36,412 bases of DNA from 66-474 sp036759545 (GTDB taxonomy: Bacteria; Pseudomonadota; Gammaproteobacteria; Xanthomonadales; Rhodanobacteraceae), in assembly GCA_036759545.1 (NCBI GenBank), contig DAIOUL010000019.1, positions 1-36,412 of the forward strand, given 5' to 3'. Under the pieces are notes generated by a model. It saw only the letters and a list, made by a program, of their open reading frames with translations, ran no database searches and was not told the DNA's origin. Numbering within the stretch: position 1 is the first letter of the stretch; every line of letters begins with the position of its first letter. The position numbers were made by a program, and so were the translations under genes. This document shows positions 1-7,745 of the stretch, piece after piece.

Positions 1-1
1 G

Positions 2-757
2 GGCGACGACATCTACGTCATCGATTGCGGCAACGGCGTGGCGCGGCAGATGGTGCTGGCCGGACTCGATCTGGGACGAATCCGGGACGTGTTCATCACG
101 CATCAGCACTCGGACCACAACGCCGATTACGGAAACTTGCTGTTGCTGGCGTGGGCGACCGACCTGCACACGCGCGTGGACACGTATGGCCCACCACCGT
201 TGAAACGGATGACGGAGTTGTTCCTGCAGATGAACGATTACGACATCAATATCCGCATCAGGGATGAAGGCCGTCCGCCGTTGGCGCCGCTGATCGTGCC
301 GCACGAGATCACGCAGGGCGGCTTGGTGATGCGCGACGACAACGTGAAAGTCACCGCCGCGCTGGTCGAGCATCCATTGGTGAAACCGGCATTCGCCTAT
401 CGCTTCGATTGCCCCGACCGCTCGATCGTGTTTTCCGGTGACACGCGCCCGAGCGAAAACCTGATCGAACTGGCGCGCGGCGCCGACATTCTGGTGCACG
501 AGGTGATCGACCTCGCCGCGATTGGCGTATTGGAGAAAGAGTTGTCTCACGCCAAGCGCCTGCACGCACACCTGCTGGCCGCGCACACGCCGATGAGCGA
601 AGTCGGGCAAATCGCGACCAAGGCCGGCGTGAAAACCCTGGTGTTGAACCACTTCGTGCCGGGCACGCCGCCGATTCCCGATCAGGTCTGGTACGACGCG
701 GTGAGGCCGCACTTCAGGGGACGGCTGATCGTCGGGCGGGATTTGATGGAATTGTAA
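2..757 (+). CDS. MBL-fold metallo-hydrolase, 5'-truncated by window edge
   Basis: Partial gene: the frame is open from base 2, so the true start lies upstream; the GTG at 38 is internal. The visible part opens with a strand that would precede the metal site, followed by the HxHxDH zinc motif (THQHSDHNADYG). Further likely metal ligands are the His in VEHPLVKP, the Asp in FSGDTRPS and the C-terminal His in LNHFVPG. This order is that of the RNase Z / AtsA-like branch of the metallo-beta-lactamase superfamily (PF12706 type). No signal peptide can be judged because the N-terminus is missing. The substrate is unknown; a phosphodiester or ester hydrolase role is inferred from the family only. It converges on the transporter at 957, with a repeat element between them. 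Confidence 0.85.
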   Translation, partial: GDDIYVIDCGNGVARQMVLAGLDLGRIRDVFITHQHSDHNADYGNLLLLAWATDLHTRVDTYGPPPLKRMTELFLQMNDYDINIRIRDEGRPPLAPLIVPHEITQGGLVMRDDNVKVTAALVEHPLVKPAFAYRFDCPDRSIVFSGDTRPSENLIELARGADILVHEVIDLAAIGVLEKELSHAKRLHAHLLAAHTPMSEVGQIATKAGVKTLVLNHFVPGTPPIPDQVWYDAVRPHFRGRLIVGRDLMEL

Positions 758-765
758 TTTTCATT

Positions 766-952
766 CGTCATTCCGGGGCCATCCGCAGCTTCATCGCGGA
801 TGGAACCCGGAATCTGCTTTTCGATAACAGCGAAGCGAGACTCCCGGATCGCGGCTTCGCCGCGTCCGGACTGCGCAGGCAGGACGCCGAAGCGAACATC
901 GGCGAAGCCGATGGCCCGTAGGGCAAACCGCAGGATGCGGTTTGTAATGACG
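766..952. repeat. ATTCCGG composite palindrome between convergent genes
   Basis: The segment begins with GTCATTCCGGGGCC and ends with GTAATGACGAG, an imperfect inverted terminus. Inside are a small hairpin (CCATCCGC...GCGGATGG), then the string AACCCGGAATCTGCTTTT, then further GC-rich short hairpins. The same flanks, but with a different hairpin between them, occur at 28268-28392. It fills the gap between the convergent hydrolase and yhhQ genes. Possible roles are bidirectional mRNA 3'-end protection or simply a dispersed REP-like repeat. Confidence 0.65.
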
Positions 953-956
953 AGAA

Positions 957-1712
957 TTATCGATACGCCCTCACCTCACCATCGTCCCGCAATGTGAACG
1001 GATTGAAGTCCGTATGCGGATCGTAGGTGTCGGCGTTTTCGCGGCGCTTCAGCCAGCCGACCACCGCATAGGTCAGCGGCGTTGCGACGACTTCCACCAG
1101 CACCTTCATCACCCAATTGAACACGATCACCTTCAGGATCGTCTGCCCTTCCCAGATGCCGATGAAGGCGATCGGATAAAAAGTGAGGCTGTCCACACCT
1201 TCGCCGACGATCGTGGAACCGATGGTGCGCGTCCAGAGCCAGCGCCCGCGCGTCCACAGTTTCATTTTCGCCATCACGAAGGCGTTGGCGAAATCGCCGA
1301 TCCAGAATCCGACGAGCGACGCCAGCGCAATGCGCCAGGTGCTGCCGAACACGATTTCCAGTGCGGGCTGCAGTTTCGCATTGAACGGTTCGGCCGGACT
1401 GACCGGCATGTGGATGATCGCCTGCGTCATCAGCGACGCGAACACCAGCGCGCCGAAACCGGCCCAGGTCGCGCGGCGTGCGCGCGCGTAGCCGTACACT
1501 TCGGTCAGCACGTCGTCGAAGATGTAGCTGATCGGGAAGAACAGGTTGCCCGCGCCGAAGGTGAGCGCGCCGATCACCGGCAGATAGACCGTGCAGACCT
1601 TCGCCGGACCGATCAGGTTGGAACACAGCAGCACGCCGACCATGCCGCCGACCAGCAGGTCGTAGTAACGGAAGCCCCGGCGCGCCGAAGCATTTGCGTT
1701 CGCATCCACCAT
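957..1712 (-). CDS. yhhQ: Queuosine precursor transporter (VUT/YhhQ family)
   Basis: The product is 251 residues with about six hydrophobic membrane segments. It matches the DUF165/VUT family (PF02592), whose E. coli member YhhQ imports the queuosine precursors preQ0/preQ1. Recognisable family stretches are FPISYIFDDVLTEVYGY and the following Arg-rich turn, the VSPAEPFN segment, and GEGVDSLTFYPIAF near the C-terminus. I chose the ATG at 1712 because a strong AAAGGGGGAG Shine-Dalgarno lies just upstream. The open frame continues upstream only antiparallel to nothing real, overlapping the glycosyltransferase gene on the same strand. It lies 35 bases behind that gene and is probably co-transcribed with it, though no functional link is evident. 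Confidence 0.9.
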   Translation of the reverse strand: MVDANANASARRGFRYYDLLVGGMVGVLLCSNLIGPAKVCTVYLPVIGALTFGAGNLFFPISYIFDDVLTEVYGYARARRATWAGFGALVFASLMTQAIIHMPVSPAEPFNAKLQPALEIVFGSTWRIALASLVGFWIGDFANAFVMAKMKLWTRGRWLWTRTIGSTIVGEGVDSLTFYPIAFIGIWEGQTILKVIVFNWVMKVLVEVVATPLTYAVVGWLKRRENADTYDPHTDFNPFTLRDDGEVRAYR

Positions 1713-1747
1713 GCTCCCCCTTTGCGACCGCGTGCGAGCGGCTAACT

Positions 1748-2635
1748 TTATCGCTTCGGTTTGCGCAACGCCAACTGCGGCGCGGTCAACGCGAAATGCG
1801 TCCAGATGCCGCACCACACGATCGCGCGCATCAGCGGACTGCGCGCCGCCGGATCGAACTTGCGGAACCATCGCCACATGCCGCGATGCTTGTGCCGCGA
1901 CACGAACACCGGCCGGTGCGCGCTGGAACCGCCCTTGCGATGCAGCACGCGTACGCTGCCCGCCAGCAGCACCTCGAAATCGGCATCGCGCGCGCGACGG
2001 CAAAGATCCAGATCCTCGCAATGCAGGAAATAACCTTCGTCGAACCCGCCAAGCCGTTCGAACACCGCGCGCGGAATCAGCATCAGCGCGCCGGAGACAT
2101 TTTCCGCTTCCACGACTTCGTCCGGCATCGCTCCCGGCACATTGATGCCGGCGTATTTCGGATCGAACGATTCGCGCGCTGCCCGGCCGCTGAGGCTCAT
2201 CAGCGAACGCCTCAACAATGGATCGCGCCGGCGCGAAGCCGGGTCGGCCTTGCCGTCCTCGTGGCATACCACCGCACCGATGACGCCGGCATACGGATGT
2301 GCGTGTTGCACGTCCAGCAGTTGCTCAACGGTATCGCGTTCCAGCATGCAATCCGGATTGAGGATCAGCAGCGCATCTGCGTTCGCCAGTTTCGCAGCGC
2401 GATTCACCGCCGGACCGAAGCCCAGATTCGCCTCGTTGAACAGCACGCGCACGCGGGGGTCGGTCGCGTGATCACGCGCGATCGCCTGCGGCACGCCATC
2501 GCGCGAAGCGTTGTCGACCAGAATGATTTCGACCGGCACCGAACCGGCCAGCGCGCGCACCACGCATTCGCGCACGCCTTCGCCGCTGTCGGCGGTGACG
2601 ATGACGACGGAAACCATGGAAGTTGCCGGAGACAT
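1748..2635 (-). CDS. Family 2 glycosyltransferase (rhamnosyltransferase-like)
   Basis: 295 residues, cytoplasmic or membrane-peripheral GT-A fold. In order it shows the N-terminal strand VSVVIVT, the nucleotide-sugar site ILVDNASRD, the segment NEANLGFGPAVNRAA, the metal-site region LLILNPDC, and the acceptor/catalytic block ending GGFDEGYFLHCEDLDLCRRA, whose ED pair is typical of GT2 rhamnosyltransferases. It probably transfers a sugar from a nucleotide donor to a cell-surface glycan; donor and acceptor cannot be read from sequence. Start ambiguity: Met1 (2635) or Met7 (2617), the latter leaving the protein to begin directly at the first beta strand. It is divergent from the secreted protein at 2763 and upstream of yhhQ. 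Confidence 0.88.
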   Translation of the reverse strand: MSPATSMVSVVIVTADSGEGVRECVVRALAGSVPVEIILVDNASRDGVPQAIARDHATDPRVRVLFNEANLGFGPAVNRAAKLANADALLILNPDCMLERDTVEQLLDVQHAHPYAGVIGAVVCHEDGKADPASRRRDPLLRRSLMSLSGRAARESFDPKYAGINVPGAMPDEVVEAENVSGALMLIPRAVFERLGGFDEGYFLHCEDLDLCRRARDADFEVLLAGSVRVLHRKGGSSAHRPVFVSRHKHRGMWRWFRKFDPAARSPLMRAIVWCGIWTHFALTAPQLALRKPKR

Positions 2636-2762
2636 CGGCGCAGCCTAAGCGGGATCGAGCGCGCCGGGCAATCCGTTGCACCTGCATCGCGTTGAAAGCG
2701 GTGGCCGCCGGGCGTAGCATCTTCTTGCCCGGAACCCCTTTTCGGAACCGTGGAGGTTGGCC

Positions 2763-3182
2763 ATGCGTAATCGATCTTTCCTGATCGCGGCCGGCATTTC
2801 GCTTCTACTCTCAGCCGGCCCCGCTTTTGCTGGCGGCAATTCGGATTCGCCAGCTCCCTTCAACATTTCCAACGCGCAGGATTTCGCGCAGCAGGCCGCG
2901 GCCGTGCGCTCAGGACTGCAGCCCGGCGGCGAATATGCCGGCTTGAGCGCGCGCAACCGCTATCTGGTGACACGCAATCTCGATTTCATGGCGGCGCTGA
3001 TGCAGCAACGCGGCGGCATCGAGTCGATGACCGGCAGTGAACGCGTGCGCCTGTACAACGCGCAGTCGCAAACCAATCGCCTGCTCACCGGAAATGCGTC
3101 CGATGCCGTGACCTGCGTGTACGAACCGCAGACCGGATCGCACTTGCCGTCCACGCAGTGCTGGTCCAGCGACGGGATTTGA
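2763..3182 (+). CDS. Small secreted protein of unknown function
   Basis: 139 residues. The ATG at 2763 is preceded by GGAGG six bases upstream; a TTG two codons earlier abuts that ribosome site and is unlikely to be used. The N-terminus is a clear Sec signal peptide (basic MRNRS, hydrophobic core, SAGPAFA before GG). The mature part is mostly polar and helical-looking (AQDFAQQAAAVRSG, RNRYLVTRNLDFMAALMQQR) and ends with two cysteines (TCVYEPQTG...TQCWSS) that could form a disulfide. I do not recognise the family. It is convergent with the TonB-C-like gene that ends at 3201. Confidence 0.75.
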   Translation: MRNRSFLIAAGISLLLSAGPAFAGGNSDSPAPFNISNAQDFAQQAAAVRSGLQPGGEYAGLSARNRYLVTRNLDFMAALMQQRGGIESMTGSERVRLYNAQSQTNRLLTGNASDAVTCVYEPQTGSHLPSTQCWSSDGI

Positions 3183-3200
3183 GCCGTGCCTGGCGCCGCC

Positions 3201-4079
3201 TTATCCGGGCGAAGGCGGCGTCAACAGCACGAAGCGGGTGTCCGCGACAAATGGCTCGTTGTTACCCGGCAGCGCGTCGACGCTATCGCTCAAGCCGACG
3301 GCCCCATCGCCATTACGTGCCCACGGAATATCTTGCTTGGGTCCCGGAAAATAACTTTCCCATCGTCCATATTCAGTCGTTTTCTTTCCCATTAATCCGA
3401 ATTCAAAATTGATCGGAACTCGGACAATCCAGTAATCACGTTTCGCTTCTTCACCCGATGTCGGAACACTGAAAGTCCAGGTTTGCACGGCCGCGAGTGA
3501 ATTGGCAGCCAATGCGTCCCGGATGATCGGAGCTGATCTTCCACGATAGGTCATATTCACCTGCTGGACCGCCGCTCTGGCAACTAGTCCCTGGTGATTT
3601 ACTTCGATGACCATGTAGACAGTGCCCCCCGTTTGCTCTTGTAGTGCACGCGCGGGGAAGTTCGGCAGCACCACTTTATCCTCGCTCAAGCACGCATGAT
3701 TGGCGCATTCGGCTGAGTTCTGAGACTGCACTGCGTTGCGCCCAAACTCTGCGCCAGAGATGCGCAGAGTGGCTTGTTGTTCATTAATCAGATGCGCAAC
3801 GATGCGCAATGACATTTCACTTCTGGCAGGTACCGCGAGGCCATTAGCAAGAACAGGGCGGAATCTCCAGTTCGGCACCGTTGTATCGACCATTTTGAGG
3901 ACCATCGGCGACAGTCTGGACGACTGATCTAGTGCATAGCTTCCCACCCTGCCGTCCGGATTCACCGTGATGGTGCCGGTGACGACCATGCTCGCTTCGA
4001 AGTTCTTGCCCAGATCATCGGCAACCGCTGGCGCCGCGACGCCCAGCAAACAACCCAATACCAAGCTCGATCGCTTCAT
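3201..4079 (-). CDS. Periplasmic protein with two TonB-C-like domains (copy 2)
   Basis: 292 residues with a signal peptide (MKRSSLVLGCLLGVAAPAVA). Two repeats follow that resemble the TonB C-terminal fold: about 30-95 (TGTITVNPDGRVGSYALDQ..., ending WRFRPVLANGLAVPA) and about 135-235 (FPARALQEQTGGTVYMVIEV, then a WTFSVPT strand). It lacks the N-terminal anchor and proline-rich spanner of a true TonB, so it looks like a soluble periplasmic protein. The conserved tail DTRFVLLTPP is shared with the upstream paralogue at 4160-5002, showing tandem duplication. It has two extra cysteines (ECANHACLS) not found in the paralogue. Function unknown; position behind the secretion operon suggests possible co-transcription. 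Confidence 0.75.
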   Translation of the reverse strand: MKRSSLVLGCLLGVAAPAVADDLGKNFEASMVVTGTITVNPDGRVGSYALDQSSRLSPMVLKMVDTTVPNWRFRPVLANGLAVPARSEMSLRIVAHLINEQQATLRISGAEFGRNAVQSQNSAECANHACLSEDKVVLPNFPARALQEQTGGTVYMVIEVNHQGLVARAAVQQVNMTYRGRSAPIIRDALAANSLAAVQTWTFSVPTSGEEAKRDYWIVRVPINFEFGLMGKKTTEYGRWESYFPGPKQDIPWARNGDGAVGLSDSVDALPGNNEPFVADTRFVLLTPPSPG

Positions 4080-4159
4080 ATAGTTCTCCGTTGCCTTCCG
4101 GCAGTCGGTGGCGAGATGAAATCGAGCCTTCAGGATCGTCTCGGCGAAGTATCGGCCTG

Positions 4160-5002
4160 CTAGCCTTGCGGCGGCGTCAACAGCACGAAGCGGGTGTCTT
4201 GCAAAAACGCAAGGCCATCCGGCACGGCATCCGCGTCAGTATCGCTGGCTGTTTTGTCCTGCTCCCACGGAATCGGCTGGACGGGGCCGGGCACGTATAC
4301 GTCCCATTGGCCGTACTTTCTCTCCTGCGGCTTGTGTCCCCATGCACTCAGTTCGAAATTGACAGGCACCATGACGGTCCAGTGATCGTCGCTCGCTCGC
4401 GTTCCAGTTGTCGGAATATTGAATGTCCACCCTTTTGCGGCCGCGAGCGAAGCATCGGCAAACGTATTCCTCAGAACTTTCATCTCGTATGCGGTCCCAA
4501 TCGCGCGAAGATTTACTTGCTCCGCGGCGGCTTGGATAACATGTCCAGCGCGATCAATTTCTAGAGCGAGGTAGACAGTTCCCTCTGTTCGAGCCCTGAT
4601 AGCCACCATTGGATAGACTGGTGGCTTTGTATCCTTGTAGCTAGGCTGGGCGGCCGGCTGCCCATCCCCAAACGTAACGCCGCGCACGCGTATGTCGTAC
4701 TCGCCTTTACCTGTGGGCGAAGCGACTACGCGCAGGTTCATCCTTGCCTTGGCAACTACCGGTTTGCCGTCTATCAAGACCGGCTTGAACTTCCACGTCG
4801 TAATCGTTTTCGCGATGAGGCCCACTACGCCGGTGTCCAGCTTTTCCGGCTGATCGAGCGTGTAGTTGTACACGCTGCCGTCGGGCGCCACTTCGACCCA
4901 GCCGGTAATGACCGTGCTCGCTTCCACATGATTTCGCGGGTTGTCGCCGGCAATCGCAGCGCAGGGTATCAATGCGAGCAGAATCCAAGTCAGACGTCGC
5001 AT
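4160..5002 (-). CDS. Periplasmic protein with two TonB-C-like domains (copy 1)
   Basis: 280 residues from the ATG at 5002, chosen because AGAGGTG sits seven bases upstream and because it gives a clean signal peptide (MRRLTWILLALIPCAAIA before GDN). A 15-residue extension from 5047 is possible but would bury the signal. The mature protein has two TonB-C-like units: about 28-95 (VEVAPDGSVYNYTLDQ, TWKFKPVLIDGKPV) and about 125-220 (YPMVAIRARTEGTVYLALEI, KGWTFNIPT). No transmembrane anchor or proline-rich span is present. It is paralogous to the next gene downstream, including the tail DTRFVLLTPP. It begins 54 bases after the secretin gene on the same strand, so it may be the tail of the type II secretion transcript. 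Confidence 0.75.
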   Translation of the reverse strand: MRRLTWILLALIPCAAIAGDNPRNHVEASTVITGWVEVAPDGSVYNYTLDQPEKLDTGVVGLIAKTITTWKFKPVLIDGKPVVAKARMNLRVVASPTGKGEYDIRVRGVTFGDGQPAAQPSYKDTKPPVYPMVAIRARTEGTVYLALEIDRAGHVIQAAAEQVNLRAIGTAYEMKVLRNTFADASLAAAKGWTFNIPTTGTRASDDHWTVMVPVNFELSAWGHKPQERKYGQWDVYVPGPVQPIPWEQDKTASDTDADAVPDGLAFLQDTRFVLLTPPQG

Positions 5003-5056
5003 GACTGTCACCTCTAGGTCCAGCCAAACATCGTTTCTGCACTTCAACGCCAGCGC

Positions 5057-7738
5057 CTATTCCAGCGGCGCCATCACCGTGCCCTGGATGTTCATCCGTT
5101 GCGCGATCTGCGTGCGCAGCGCGTCGGCGTCCGCGCGCGTGGCCAGCGGCCCCACACGCACCCGCCAGATCGTGGTGCTGGCCGATTGCGAACTGGTGAG
5201 ATAGGCGTTGTAGCCGAGCTGGCGCAGACGGTCGCGCATCGCGCGCGCGGGCTCGCCGCTGTTGTAAGCGGCGACCTGCAAGGTCCAGCCGCCTTGCGCG
5301 GGCGACGCAGACGGCGACGGCTGCATGGATGCCGTCGTGGTGGTGGTAGTCGTGGTCGTGGTGGTGAGCGGTGCGGTGACGGCGCCACCTTGGTCCGAAG
5401 CCGCTGCCGTCTGCCCGGATTGCACCGCCGCGTTGGCATCTTCCTGCAGGATCGGCCGCAGCGATTCGAACTTGTTCTGGTACTCGTCGGTGATCTGACG
5501 CGCCTTTTCAGCGTTGCCGATCACGTGCGGCGTGATCAGCACGATCAGTTCCTTGCGGTCATGATTGCGGGTGGTAGTGCCGAACAGCCGACCCACTATC
5601 GGGATACGGTTGAGAAACGGCACGCCGTTGTCTGTATTGACATCGTTCTGCTGGATCAAGCCGCCCAGCAGCACGGTCTGGCCGTCCTGCACCGCCACTT
5701 GAGTGGCGAGCGAACGATTAGCGATCGTGTAGTTGCCGTTCTTGTCCTGGTTGGTCGGGCTGCTCACCACCTGCTGGATGTTGAGATACACCAAACCGCC
5801 CGGGTTCACGCGCGGCGTGACATCCAGCAGCACGCCGGTGTCGATGTACTGCACCGATGCGGTGTTGTAATCGGTGACGTTGCCCAGGCCCGGCGTGATG
5901 TAGGTCTGCACCACCGGAATCTTGTCCCCGACCTTGATCTGGGTTTCGTGGTTGTTGAGCACCACGGTCGACGGCTCGGAGAGGATCTTGGTTTTACCGC
6001 TGCCCTCCAGCCCGCGAATCGCGAATTGCAGATCGTTGCCGGCGAAGGACCAGAACAAGCCATCAGGATTCGTGCCGCTGGGGTTGTACTGCACGCCCCC
6101 GAGGCCCACCGCGCCCTGATGGCGATGGAAGGATTCGTTGGTGCCCGGCGGCGAACCGGGTTGCGTGCCGATCAATCCCGCAAGGTAGTACTGCACACCC
6201 AGCGAGAACTGTCCGCTCAGGTCGACTTCCAGCACGCGCGTTTCGATCTGCACCTGCAGCGGCACCTGATCGAGGCGCTCGATCACCGGCAGCATTTCCT
6301 GCCACTGGCTGGGACGCGCGCGCACCAGCAACTGGTTGTTCTCGTCCACCGCGGCGATGCGCACGCCGCTCTGCGTGACATAGGAAGCCGTGCGCTGTTG
6401 CGCATTGCCCGCGCCGCCATTGCGCTGCTGCAACAGGCCGCCTTCCAGACCGCCGTTGCCGGCATTGGTCATGCCGTTGTCGTTGCCGAATCCATTGTCG
6501 TTGTAATTGGTCTTGCCGGTGTCGTCGGCATTGCCCGTGCTGTTGTCGAACCCGCTGTTGGGGATGTTGCCGACGCCGCCCAGGCCATTGCTGCCCTGCT
6601 CCAGCGGCGTGAAGCCCGGCGCCACCGCGCCGGCGTTGTTGCCGCCGTTGGCGGGCGTGCCGTTATAGAGCGCATTCAAATGTTCGGCGAGATCGGACGC
6701 CTTGATGTTCTTGACGTCGTAGACGTACAAGCCATTGGAGCCGCCCGCGCCGGCGTCGATCTTCGCGATGAAGTCGCGCACCTCGTCCACGTACATCGGT
6801 TGCGAAGTGATCACCACGATGCTGTTGCTGTGTTCGAGCGGGATGAAGCGCGCCATGCCCGCCAGCGGCGAATCGCCCTTGGCACCGAACATCTGATCCA
6901 GTTGCGGCATCAGCGTGGTGGCCTCCACGTGCTGCAAGGGGATCACCGCGACCGACATGCCGCGCAGCCAGTCCACGTCGAAGGTGCGCACCGTGCGCTG
7001 ATAGTTCGCCAGCTCGTCGGGCGTGCCGGCCATCACCAAGATGTTGCGCTGCGGGTCGACCAGCAGGAACGCGTCCGGCCGCGCGAACGGCTTCAGCAGC
7101 TTCTGCATCGCGTCGGCGGAAACGTAGTGCAGCGGAAACAATCGCGCGGCGTAACCGCTGCCCGGCGCGGCGGCGCCCAGCCCCGGCACCAGATTGCCGG
7201 CGGCGGCCTGCTTGGCCGGCATTACCACGTAGCGGCCACCCTGGCGCACCAGCGCGTTGTTGGTCCAGGACAGCAGCATTTCCAGGATCGGCAAGACCTG
7301 CGATTGGTCGATCGGCTGCGAAGTCGAGAATGTGACGTTGCCCTGCACGCCCGGCGCGATCACGTAGTTCTCGTGCAGCACGTCGCCCAGGATCGCCTTC
7401 ACCGCGGCCTGGATCGGCTGGTTTTCGAAGTTGAACGTAATCGCGCCCTGGCCCTGGGCGGCGATCGAGTTCGGCATCGCTGCGCGCGCGGCGCGTTCAT
7501 TGACGAAGCTGCCGGTGCCGATGCTGGTGGTGGTCTGCGGCGGCGCCTGCACCAGCGGTTCGACCTGCGATTCGTTGGTCGGCGGCGGCGGCGGTGCGTG
7601 CGTACCGGAGATCGCCTCCCGCTCCAGCGCGTGATCATCGGGACGCGTATTCGGCGCGCAACCGGTCAGCGTCGCCAGCAGCAGCGTTGCAATCAGCCAG
7701 ATCCAATTCATCGTGATCCATTTCATTTTGTCGTTCAC
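5057..7738 (-). CDS. gspD: Type II secretion secretin GspD with C-terminal SPOR domain
   Basis: 893 residues; outer-membrane multimeric channel of the type II secretion system. Starts at a GTG (7738), seven bases after the upstream gene; an in-frame ATG lies four codons on. A lipoprotein signal ends LLATLTGC (Cys27). Periplasmic domains follow: N0 (about 98-178), N1 (about 195-255), N2 (about 260-330), and N3 (about 340-490), which is split by a long Gly/Asn-rich insert. The secretin core (about 500-770) contains VPLQVQIETRVLEVDLSG and the gate region with DKIPVVQTYITPG. After an 11-threonine linker comes a SPOR domain (about 813-893: GGWTLQVAAYNSGEPARAMR and WRVRVGPLATRADADAL), a peptidoglycan-binding module normally found in division proteins. 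The SPOR fusion is unusual for GspD. Last gene of the T2SS cluster, as in the Xanthomonas xps cluster. Confidence 0.96.
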   Translation of the reverse strand: MNDKMKWITMNWIWLIATLLLATLTGCAPNTRPDDHALEREAISGTHAPPPPPTNESQVEPLVQAPPQTTTSIGTGSFVNERAARAAMPNSIAAQGQGAITFNFENQPIQAAVKAILGDVLHENYVIAPGVQGNVTFSTSQPIDQSQVLPILEMLLSWTNNALVRQGGRYVVMPAKQAAAGNLVPGLGAAAPGSGYAARLFPLHYVSADAMQKLLKPFARPDAFLLVDPQRNILVMAGTPDELANYQRTVRTFDVDWLRGMSVAVIPLQHVEATTLMPQLDQMFGAKGDSPLAGMARFIPLEHSNSIVVITSQPMYVDEVRDFIAKIDAGAGGSNGLYVYDVKNIKASDLAEHLNALYNGTPANGGNNAGAVAPGFTPLEQGSNGLGGVGNIPNSGFDNSTGNADDTGKTNYNDNGFGNDNGMTNAGNGGLEGGLLQQRNGGAGNAQQRTASYVTQSGVRIAAVDENNQLLVRARPSQWQEMLPVIERLDQVPLQVQIETRVLEVDLSGQFSLGVQYYLAGLIGTQPGSPPGTNESFHRHQGAVGLGGVQYNPSGTNPDGLFWSFAGNDLQFAIRGLEGSGKTKILSEPSTVVLNNHETQIKVGDKIPVVQTYITPGLGNVTDYNTASVQYIDTGVLLDVTPRVNPGGLVYLNIQQVVSSPTNQDKNGNYTIANRSLATQVAVQDGQTVLLGGLIQQNDVNTDNGVPFLNRIPIVGRLFGTTTRNHDRKELIVLITPHVIGNAEKARQITDEYQNKFESLRPILQEDANAAVQSGQTAAASDQGGAVTAPLTTTTTTTTTTTASMQPSPSASPAQGGWTLQVAAYNSGEPARAMRDRLRQLGYNAYLTSSQSASTTIWRVRVGPLATRADADALRTQIAQRMNIQGTVMAPLE

Positions 7739-7745
7739 TGCAGAA

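Noticed and set aside
1713..2267. Long N-terminal extension of the yhhQ frame
   Set aside because: It lies over the glycosyltransferase gene on the same strand, and a strong ribosome site sits at the 1712 ATG.
5330..5365. Eleven-threonine tract in GspD as a frameshift artefact
   Set aside because: Both the secretin core before it and the SPOR domain after it are in the same frame.
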